From the NCBI GenBank assembly GCA_903925075.1, contig CAIYDQ010000027.1:1-44682 (forward strand): a stretch of DNA of 44,682 nt, read 5' to 3'. Below are positions 1 to 6,026 of the stretch, piece by piece. A program made the position numbers and the translations under genes. This DNA is from an uncultured Geobacter sp. GTDB taxonomy: Bacteria > Desulfobacterota > Desulfuromonadia > Geobacterales > Geobacteraceae. The first letter of the stretch is position 1, and every line of letters starts with the position of its first letter. The notes beneath the pieces are model-generated. The model was not told the origin of the DNA. It saw only the letters and a list, made by a program, of their open reading frames with translations, and ran no database searches.

Positions 1-702
1 AGAAACAACGGCATTGCCGCCTCCAGCGGCGAGTATATTGCCTTTTTGGACAGCGACGACACCTGGAATCCGGATAAGCTCTCCCTGCAGATGCCGCTGT
101 TCCGGGGGCGGGTCGGGCTTGTCTACAGCGGAATCAATGAGGTGGATCTCGAAGACCGGATAACCGGAACCGTTCTTCCGGAGCCCGGGATGCGGGGCGA
201 CATCTATCGGCAACTGCTGGTGAAGAACCGGATGACGGGCGGTTCGGTGGTGGTGACCCGACGGGCGATCGACCAGGTGGGGTGCTTCGACGAGTCGTTT
301 CGCGCGGCCGAGAACTGGGATCTTTGGATCAGGATATCCAGAGAATACGAGGTCGACTACGTCGACAAGCCTCTGGTGAATTATCTGAAGCACCAGGGCA
401 ACATGTCGCAGGACAACCGGCGCATGATGGAAGGATCCCGGGCCATATTGACTAAACACTTGCCGACGCCGCTTAGGGGCGGACGTCTTGGAGACAGCTA
501 CTTTGAGGCCTACGCCAACTTTTATTACGGGCTGGGCGCCCAGCATTTCGGCCGATATGAGTATAAACAGGCGCGGAAAATGTTCTTTCAGTGCTGGAAA
601 TACAAGCTGTTTTACCGGGACAGTTTGCTGAGGGTCTGTCGGACCCTTGTGGGGATAAAGACCAACCGGTGCCTGGCGCGGTTAAAATCAAAAAGGATGT
701 GA
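1..702 (+). CDS. Family 2 glycosyltransferase, 5'-truncated by the window edge
   Basis: The reading frame is open from base 1, so the gene starts outside the window. The visible N-terminal part reads RNNGIAASSGEYIAFLDSDD, the end of a GT-A nucleotide-sugar-binding fold with the DxD-type metal motif (DSDD, about 49-60). Further on are the acceptor-side element GCFDESFRAAENWDLWIR, with the ED-like catalytic region (AENWD), and a basic C-terminus. This is the usual layout of inverting family 2 glycosyltransferases, which move a sugar from a nucleotide donor onto a growing glycan at the cytoplasmic membrane face. The next gene begins 3 bases after the stop, so the two are probably cotranscribed. 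The sugar and linkage cannot be read from sequence. Confidence 0.9.
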   Translation, partial: RNNGIAASSGEYIAFLDSDDTWNPDKLSLQMPLFRGRVGLVYSGINEVDLEDRITGTVLPEPGMRGDIYRQLLVKNRMTGGSVVVTRRAIDQVGCFDESFRAAENWDLWIRISREYEVDYVDKPLVNYLKHQGNMSQDNRRMMEGSRAILTKHLPTPLRGGRLGDSYFEAYANFYYGLGAQHFGRYEYKQARKMFFQCWKYKLFYRDSLLRVCRTLVGIKTNRCLARLKSKRM

Positions 703-705
703 TTT

Positions 706-1896
706 ATGAAAACATTGATTATTTCCGTAGATTATCCATGGCCTGAAAACAAGGGCAATAGAATGAGGACCATGCATTTCGTCAGGTTTTTCATGGAACG
801 CGGCGAGGTTGATCTGATGTGCTATAAATCTCACGCACCGTCGGAGCCGTCGGAATCGATGTTCAGGAAAGAGCACTATATAGAGTTCGATCCCATTGAT
901 TCGGCCGAAAATAAAGGCATCTTGACCGTGTTGCGCGACAAATTCGTCGAATGCAAGCCATGGATTGTGAATAGCTTTGGCGGTAATACAGTGAATTACA
1001 TACAGGCTATTATCATGGAAGAGGATTACGACGTGATACTTTGCCGGTACGCGGTGAATGCATATCCGTTGTTGAGCCTGCCGGATAAATACAAGCAGAG
1101 AGTAATATTGGACTTGGACGATATAATGTCTGATTGTTTATACGATGCCATAAATGGAGAAAAATTCGGTTTTGAACTGTTGAAAACTTATTTTGATAAG
1201 ATGGTCTACAGGAGATATCAGATAAAATGTTTGGAACTTGGCAAAATAATTCTCTGTTCCGAGGCCGACAGGGCAATTATGGCCAAATACATTAAAACAC
1301 CCAAAATGCACGTAGTGCCGAATATCGCGCCGAAACAAGAGATTCCAATTGATTACGCTAAGAACGGCCACGGGAACAAGTTCTTGTTGTTTGTAGGTGT
1401 TTTGTCGTATCAGCCCAATGAGATGGGCATAATCTGGTTCATAAAGGAGATATTCAATAAGTTGCCCCTCGAATTTCAAGACATCGGCCTGTTGGTGGTC
1501 GGCAAGGATCCATCCGATAAATTGGTTACAGTTTGCGGTCAAAACGGCAAAATCGACCTGATTCGGAATCCGCCCGACGTTATGCCATTTTTTGAAAAGT
1601 GTTTTGCCGTAGTGGTCCCTGTCCTCACAGGTGGTGGCACAAGGATAAAGATACTTGAGGCGGGAAACTGCTTTCGTCCCGTCATTAGTACGCCCTTGGG
1701 CGCCTATGGCTTGGGTTTGGTAGAGTACGACGATGTGCTTTATTTTGAAGATTATCGAAGTTTTGTGGATAAAATGAACTGGTTGCAAGAAGAGGAAAAT
1801 CATAACAAATTGACTAAAAAATTAAATGAAGTTGTCAAGTCGTCTTATTCCGAAGATAATTTTCAACATAATGTCAGTAAACTTCTGCAATTATGA
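706..1896 (+). CDS. Family 4 (GT-B) glycosyltransferase
   Basis: A 396-residue protein. The N-terminus (MKTLIISVDYPWPENKGNRM) is the start of a GT-B fold of the kind that binds the acceptor. The C-terminal half has the donor-binding pattern of retaining family 4 enzymes: FVGVLSYQPNEMGIIWF near residue 230, and PVLTGGGTRIKILEAGNC near residue 305, with the E-x7-E-like segment. It probably adds a sugar during polysaccharide assembly. It begins 3 bases after the preceding glycosyltransferase and is followed almost immediately by the adenylate-forming enzyme gene, so an operon is likely. Its base composition is noticeably more AT-rich than the biosynthetic genes later in the window, as often seen in horizontally exchanged surface-glycan loci. 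Specificity is unknown. Confidence 0.88.
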   Translation: MKTLIISVDYPWPENKGNRMRTMHFVRFFMERGEVDLMCYKSHAPSEPSESMFRKEHYIEFDPIDSAENKGILTVLRDKFVECKPWIVNSFGGNTVNYIQAIIMEEDYDVILCRYAVNAYPLLSLPDKYKQRVILDLDDIMSDCLYDAINGEKFGFELLKTYFDKMVYRRYQIKCLELGKIILCSEADRAIMAKYIKTPKMHVVPNIAPKQEIPIDYAKNGHGNKFLLFVGVLSYQPNEMGIIWFIKEIFNKLPLEFQDIGLLVVGKDPSDKLVTVCGQNGKIDLIRNPPDVMPFFEKCFAVVVPVLTGGGTRIKILEAGNCFRPVISTPLGAYGLGLVEYDDVLYFEDYRSFVDKMNWLQEEENHNKLTKKLNEVVKSSYSEDNFQHNVSKLLQL

Positions 1897-1914
1897 TTGC
1901 AGGGCGAGGTGATC

Positions 1915-3303
1915 GTGAAAAAGTATGTGGATGCAATATACAATATGTCTCCTGTGTTTTTACAAAACGCATTGCTATCCGTGTATGGCGCCAAGCTGTA
2001 TTATGAACGATACTATAATCCTGACGTGAAATATCTAGGCAACCTGCTGAAAAGCCAATGGCTTAGTGAGCGTCAGTTGCAAGAACAGCAGTTGTCATCG
2101 CTGCGAGAGATCCTTGATCACTCATATAGCACGGTGAAATACTATCAAGATAATCCGATCTATTCGCGCGCGCTGGGCGCCAATTACGACGCCACCGAGG
2201 TGCTCAGGAGTATGCCGGTTCTTGATAAAGAAACGGTCAGGCTTCGACCATTGGATTTCATATCGTCCCGTTTCGATCCTAACAGCCTTATTACCTTGAA
2301 TACCAGCGGCACGACAGGGAAGAGTCTCAGGATTTACGTCGATCATGTTTCGCGAAGGGGATCTTACTGCTTTACAACACGCTATCATCAGTGGGCCGGC
2401 CTCAAAAACAGTAGGCACAATGCCACGTTTGGCGGCAGGGTCATTGTGCCGCCAAATCAACGTTCAAATGTGTTTTGGAGATATAACGCGGCAATGGATA
2501 ACCATATTTTCTCATCCTATCATATGTCCGATGATTATCTACCGTACTATGTTGAAAAGCTACAGGGCATACGACCAGAGTATATTGAAGCTTATCCTTC
2601 TGCGGCTTATGTACTAGCCAAATTTCTGAAAGACAGGGACCTGGCTGGAATCAACCCGCGAGCGGTTCTCACCAGTGGAGAGACACTGTTCGATCACCAG
2701 CGCGACCTTATTGAAGAAGTTTTCGGATGCCATGTTTTCGATCAGTACGGCTGCACCGAACAGGCGTTGTATGTGTCGCAATGCGAGAAGGGTACCTATC
2801 ACGTACATCCGGAATATGGCATCGTTGAGATTCTTGACGAGTCCGACAATCCCGTCGGGCCGGCGGAAGTCGGTCGAGTGGTATGCACAAGCTTCATGAA
2901 CAGGGCGATGCCGTTGTTGCGCTACGATATAGGCGACACTGCAGAATGGGGCGAAGGACCTTGCAGTTGCGGCAGAAACTTTCCGATCATCAAAAAAATT
3001 TGCGGCCGGCAGGACGACTATTTGCTGTTGCCGGATGGTAGATTGATCGGGAGATTGGATCCTATCTTTAAAGGGATTGCCTCAGTTAAACTTGCCCAGA
3101 TAGTTCAAAGCGACATTTCCACCCTTGAATTGCGAATTGTTCCGGGTCGTGATTTCAATGATGATGATCGAAATATAATTTTAAACGAGTTCAGGAAAAG
3201 AGTAGGATCCTTTATCACGATCAACGTAATGCTTGTCGATGATATTCCAAAAACGAACAACGGAAAGATAAAATCCGTAATTTCACTGGTTAAAAGATCC
3301 TGA
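1915..3303 (+). CDS. PaaK/CapK-like adenylate-forming enzyme of a polysaccharide cluster
   Basis: The protein has 462 residues from the GTG at 1915, chosen because AGGGCGAGG lies 5 bases upstream; the frame can be extended to a TTG at 1897. The adenylation P-loop is LNTSGTTGKSLRIY (nt 2296-2337). A second core motif, DQYGCTEQALYVSQC, resembles the acyl-adenylate signature, and a C-terminal lobe ends in TNNGKIKSV with the conserved lysine. Relatives (phenylacetate-CoA ligase and CapK families) activate carboxylates as AMP esters. Members inside capsule or exopolysaccharide loci are thought to activate an acid for attachment to the glycan or a carrier, but that role is inference here. CxC and CGR near the C-terminus (GPCSCGRNFPIIKKICGR) are typical of PaaK relatives. 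Confidence 0.85.
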   Translation: MKKYVDAIYNMSPVFLQNALLSVYGAKLYYERYYNPDVKYLGNLLKSQWLSERQLQEQQLSSLREILDHSYSTVKYYQDNPIYSRALGANYDATEVLRSMPVLDKETVRLRPLDFISSRFDPNSLITLNTSGTTGKSLRIYVDHVSRRGSYCFTTRYHQWAGLKNSRHNATFGGRVIVPPNQRSNVFWRYNAAMDNHIFSSYHMSDDYLPYYVEKLQGIRPEYIEAYPSAAYVLAKFLKDRDLAGINPRAVLTSGETLFDHQRDLIEEVFGCHVFDQYGCTEQALYVSQCEKGTYHVHPEYGIVEILDESDNPVGPAEVGRVVCTSFMNRAMPLLRYDIGDTAEWGEGPCSCGRNFPIIKKICGRQDDYLLLPDGRLIGRLDPIFKGIASVKLAQIVQSDISTLELRIVPGRDFNDDDRNIILNEFRKRVGSFITINVMLVDDIPKTNNGKIKSVISLVKRS

Positions 3304-3333
3304 AGGTTAAACGGCCATGAAGGTTGAAAGATC

Positions 3334-4323
3334 ATGAACGATCCGCTTGTTTCCATAATTATTCCAGCTAAGAACGAAGAGATGACTATTGACAAGGTTC
3401 TCAATGCTTTGCAGGCATCGATAGGTAGTGTTGAACAACGTTGTGAAGTTATCCTGGTGGATAACGACTCCGCCGATAGCACGGCGCTCATAGCTAAACG
3501 GCATGGATGCAAAGTTGTGAAGGATTTTTCAAATTCTATTTCGAAGCTCAGGAACTGCGGCGGCAGATTCGCGCGTGGGGAAATACTGGCTTTTTTGGAT
3601 GCCGATTGCGCGGTCGATCCACGATGGATACGTTATTGTCTGGAAAATTTCCATGATCATACGATTGCCATCGTCGGTACGAGGGCAATACCAGACCCGA
3701 CCAATGCAACCTGGGTGGAGACTGCATGGTACAACCTATTCACCGGGAGTGAACGACCCGACTACCCGGAATGGATCGGAACTTCAAACCTGTTCGTGAG
3801 AAAAAATGTCTTCGATGAAATTGCCGGATTTAACGCACAACTGGAGACAGCGGAAGATGTGGATTTCTGCAGGAGGGTCAGGCCTCGACACCGCATTTTT
3901 TTGGAAAAGAGAATCGACACCATTCACTTAAGAGAATCCAAAACCGTAGGTGAATTATTTAGGAGAGAGCTGCGCAGAGGGATGTTCAGCCTAAGGCATT
4001 TCTTGACGAGCAACGCCAAGGTTGATGATTTCGCCAGCACCTTTATGCCTTTGATTGTTGCGATAATGCTTGCGATGGTATTGGTCGTGCTGGTGATAAG
4101 CGGAACCAATATCTTCATCCTTCCAATAATTGTTTGTTTACTGCTGATGCCGGTCGCCTTGATGATTAAAAAAAGGGCTATAGTCGCAAATTTAAAAGAA
4201 TTCGCTAAGGTGTATGCCGTCTCCTCCGTATACATACTGGCAAGAGCAGTCTCGGCCTGCAAAGAACTGACAATAATAGTTTTGACAAAATATGGGCGGA
4301 TTCGCCGAAAACTTGATAGGTGA
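3334..4323 (+). CDS. Family 2 glycosyltransferase with C-terminal membrane segments
   Basis: A 329-residue protein. The N-terminus, VSIIIPAKNEEMTIDKVL, is the classic GT-A start; FLDADCAVDP supplies the DxD motif; ETAEDVDFCRRV supplies the catalytic ED region. After about residue 235 come two strongly hydrophobic stretches (FMPLIVAIMLAMVLVVLVIS and IFILPIIVCLLLMPVALMI), so the enzyme is probably anchored in the inner membrane, acting on a lipid-linked acceptor. It follows the PaaK-like gene by 30 bases. The spacer contains the octamer TGAAGGTT twice. A strong GGGGGGA ribosome site for the following secreted-protein gene starts right after its stop. Confidence 0.9.
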   Translation: MNDPLVSIIIPAKNEEMTIDKVLNALQASIGSVEQRCEVILVDNDSADSTALIAKRHGCKVVKDFSNSISKLRNCGGRFARGEILAFLDADCAVDPRWIRYCLENFHDHTIAIVGTRAIPDPTNATWVETAWYNLFTGSERPDYPEWIGTSNLFVRKNVFDEIAGFNAQLETAEDVDFCRRVRPRHRIFLEKRIDTIHLRESKTVGELFRRELRRGMFSLRHFLTSNAKVDDFASTFMPLIVAIMLAMVLVVLVISGTNIFILPIIVCLLLMPVALMIKKRAIVANLKEFAKVYAVSSVYILARAVSACKELTIIVLTKYGRIRRKLDR

Positions 4324-4347
4324 AACCGACAACGGGGGGACGCAATC

Positions 4348-5358
4348 ATGTTCAACAGCATTGCAACTAACATGCTTCGCCGCGGTTTGATGACGTTTAT
4401 GCTCCTATTGCTTTTAGCCACTACCTCGAATGCCGGCGTTATCTTCGAGACTGATTTCGACGGATACGTCTGGAATGCCGACGGGGCGCTGGACGGCACG
4501 GAATGTTATGCCGGGACTTGCGCCAATGCCCCGCCGGGATTCAGTTTTTACAGATCGCTCCCCCCCGTCTCCACCGTGGGAACGCCTCCCTTCGCCTCCA
4601 TCAGATCCTTGCCGGTTGGCCCTGATCATAGCACGGGCACGACCGCCGGTCATGCATTCATAGCCTATTACCCGAACGTGGATTATAAAGGGGATGCGGT
4701 GATCAGTAAGCTGTTCTCCACTCAATACCCGGAGATCTACATGCGGGTCTGGGTAAAGACCCAGGCAGATTTCAGCGTCGGCGCGTCTTCAAGCTTAAAG
4801 ATCTTCAGGGCGCTGAATTATCATGGATCGGGGAACTTTTATCACTATTTTACCGGCGGGCGAGGTTCCCCGCTGGCTTTTGTCGATTTGGGCAGCTCTT
4901 CCGGCCACCCGCAGAGGATTATTCAGGCGGCCCGTTGTGATCCTAGCGCCACGACGGCCCAATACGAATGCGCCGGGCAATCGATGTATGTAGACAAGGC
5001 ATTTACCATTCCTCATGGTATCGACTGGCGTGACGGAAATTGGCACCGGATCGATGTTCATCTCAAAGCTAACAGCCCGGCAGGGACCGGAAACGGTATC
5101 TACGCTGCTTTCATAGACGGGGTGGCAACTGCGATCAACTATACAGACGCGACCTGGTTTCTCGTCGGCAGTTCACGAACGGGGTGGAACTCCTTTTCCA
5201 TCGGCGGAAACTCGGTAGGCGTCGCCGCTACCGGATGGGTCGCCTACGACGATCTGGTAATCAGCACCACCCCCATCGCGGAGGACTATCGTATCTCCGG
5301 CACTGTCTCCTCCCCCGCGCCTCGCCGCCCATCTGCCACGGCGCCGACAAGCAGGTGA
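4348..5358 (+). CDS. Secreted beta-sandwich (concanavalin A-like) protein, short paralog
   Basis: A 336-residue protein with an N-terminal signal peptide (hydrophobic LMTFMLLLLLATTSNA, probable cleavage after NA-G). The mature part has one domain: GVIFETDFDG at its start, a Cys pair in ECYAGTCANAP, the strands IDWRDGNWHRIDVHLKANS, and GWVAYDDLVIST near its end. That pattern (DGxWHRxxxxxK then DDxxxST) resembles laminin-G/polysaccharide-lyase-like jelly rolls that bind or cut glycans, but no catalytic residue can be named. It is highly similar over its whole domain to the first 310 residues of the protein at 6027-8141. It lacks that protein's Ig-like domains and ends in a low-complexity tail (SSPAPRRPSATAPTSR) inside a 14-bp tandem duplication, so a lost 3' end is possible. 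Confidence 0.8.
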   Translation: MFNSIATNMLRRGLMTFMLLLLLATTSNAGVIFETDFDGYVWNADGALDGTECYAGTCANAPPGFSFYRSLPPVSTVGTPPFASIRSLPVGPDHSTGTTAGHAFIAYYPNVDYKGDAVISKLFSTQYPEIYMRVWVKTQADFSVGASSSLKIFRALNYHGSGNFYHYFTGGRGSPLAFVDLGSSSGHPQRIIQAARCDPSATTAQYECAGQSMYVDKAFTIPHGIDWRDGNWHRIDVHLKANSPAGTGNGIYAAFIDGVATAINYTDATWFLVGSSRTGWNSFSIGGNSVGVAATGWVAYDDLVISTTPIAEDYRISGTVSSPAPRRPSATAPTSR

Positions 5359-5378
5359 CGGCAGGCAGGTGACGGCAG
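5351..5378 (+). repeat. 14-bp perfect tandem duplication at the stop codon
   Basis: GCAGGTGACGGCAG occurs twice head to tail, followed by a further GCAG. The stop codon of the upstream gene lies in the first copy. This may mark the point where the 3' end of the gene was lost or rearranged. Confidence 0.85.
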
Positions 5379-5541
5379 GCAGCCCGATGCAGCAGATGGA
5401 GTGCTTGTTCCTGTTTGTTGTTGTCGAACGCAATGTGTTCGTACGCTAATGTCTGGATTTGCAACGCGAGAAGATATTAAAGATGCTTATCCGGATTCTC
5501 CATTTTTGTATTGTATTATTGGTATTTGTTATAGCGTTTTT

Positions 5542-5557
5542 GGTGACCGTGATCACA
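5542..5557. promoter_or_regulatory. Candidate CRP/FNR-family operator
   Basis: GGTGACCGTGATCACA fits the TGTGA-N6-TCACA palindrome of CRP-like regulators except for the first base. It lies 45-60 bases upstream of the riboswitch, in an AT-rich stretch (5450-5600) that contains no convincing gene and probably holds the promoter of the leader RNA. No clear -35/-10 pair was found. Binding is inference from one site. Confidence 0.3.
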
Positions 5558-5601
5558 TCTATATCTACGGCTTTGTGCGATAAGGGTAGCACATTGTGAG
5601 C

Positions 5602-5686
5602 GGTAAACGATAATACTAAACCATTCGCGAGAATGGGACGGAAAGCCTAAAGGGTCTTACTGAGACAGCCGGGTCGCCGAAATACC
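5602..5686 (+). promoter_or_regulatory. GEMM-Ib (3',3'-cGAMP) riboswitch aptamer
   Basis: The segment matches the GEMM-I fold nearly base for base with known Geobacter cGAMP aptamers. Features are P1 GGTA/TACC, the core ACTAAACC, a hairpin CCATTC-GCGA-GAATGG with a GNRA tetraloop, GGGACGGAAAGCC, a second hairpin GTCT-TACTG-AGAC, and AGCCGGGTCGCCGAAA. The base that contacts one ligand purine is A5615, as in the cGAMP-selective class, not the G found in the c-di-GMP class, so cGAMP is the expected ligand. Its 3' strand overlaps the 5' arm of the first terminator, so ligand binding should favour readthrough (an ON switch) into the secreted Ig-domain protein at 6027. Known Geobacter examples control surface and electron-transfer proteins. 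Confidence 0.9.
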
Positions 5687-5717
5687 AATAACGGTATACA
5701 GGTCCCGGCTTTTTTTG
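5667..5717 (+). terminator. Riboswitch-controlled intrinsic terminator 1
   Basis: AGCCGGG (5667-5673), part of the aptamer, pairs with CCCGGCT (5704-5710), with an inner ATACC/GGTAT stem, and is followed by a T run to 5717. Forming it breaks the 3' half of the aptamer and its P1 stem, as expected for a ligand-relieved terminator. Confidence 0.85.
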
Positions 5718-5727
5718 CGATAAATCC

Positions 5728-5768
5728 AAAGCCGGTTGTGTGAAAAACACAACACGGCTTTTTTTTGT
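5728..5768 (+). terminator. Second intrinsic terminator of the riboswitch leader
   Basis: AAAGCCGG with TTGTGTG pairs, with a small internal mismatch, to CACAACA with CGGCTTT and is followed by a T run. Its 5' arm (AAAGCCGG, 5728-5735) is also exactly complementary to CCGGCTTT (5705-5712) in the 3' arm of terminator 1, so an alternative hairpin would disrupt both terminators. Confidence 0.75.
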
Positions 5769-5776
5769 CAAAAACA

Positions 5777-5793
5777 GGAGGAGCCACATGTAG
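5777..5793 (+). other. Strong ribosome site followed by a start-stop codon pair (ATG TAG)
   Basis: GGAGGAG sits 5 bases before ATG at 5788, which is directly followed by TAG. No frame continues beyond. It may be a minimal upstream ORF in the leader of the 6027 gene, or the relic of a lost gene start. The rest of 5794-5945 shows no gene; it contains a pair of GGCGCC palindromes (5821-5826 and 5836-5841) that could pair with each other. Confidence 0.5.
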
Positions 5794-5945
5794 AAAGGTT
5801 TTAAAGGGTCCGATCCATAAGGCGCCGTCGACTCAGGCGCCGATTCAGACCGCGGAACGCGGCGATTGGGTTGGAACGACGCGGCCTCAAAAGTTCGAAG
5901 CAAAGGGAGGGAAAGGGTTTCAAGTAAGCGTTCATGGTAGTGGCG

Positions 5946-5986
5946 CTTATCCACGGAAGTTCGGCTCTTATCCACAGAAGTTCGGC
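5946..5986 (+). repeat. 20-bp direct repeat containing DnaA-box-like sequence
   Basis: CTTATCCACGGAAGTTCGGC and CTTATCCACAGAAGTTCGGC lie one base apart. The second contains TTATCCACA, a perfect match to the E. coli DnaA box; the first differs at the last box base. Both are on the same strand at 21-bp spacing, about two helical turns, just upstream of the secreted-protein gene. Confidence 0.8.
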
Positions 5987-6026
5987 CTTTAATCAAGAAG
6001 CAAAACAGGAAATGGAGGAAGCAAGT

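Noticed and set aside
5946..5986. Replication origin
   Set aside because: Only one perfect and one near DnaA box, with no AT-rich unwinding region or dnaA/dnaN/gidA neighbours.
5765..5992. 75-codon plus-strand frame in the riboswitch leader
   Set aside because: It begins with TTG inside the terminator T run and has no ribosome site or family similarity.
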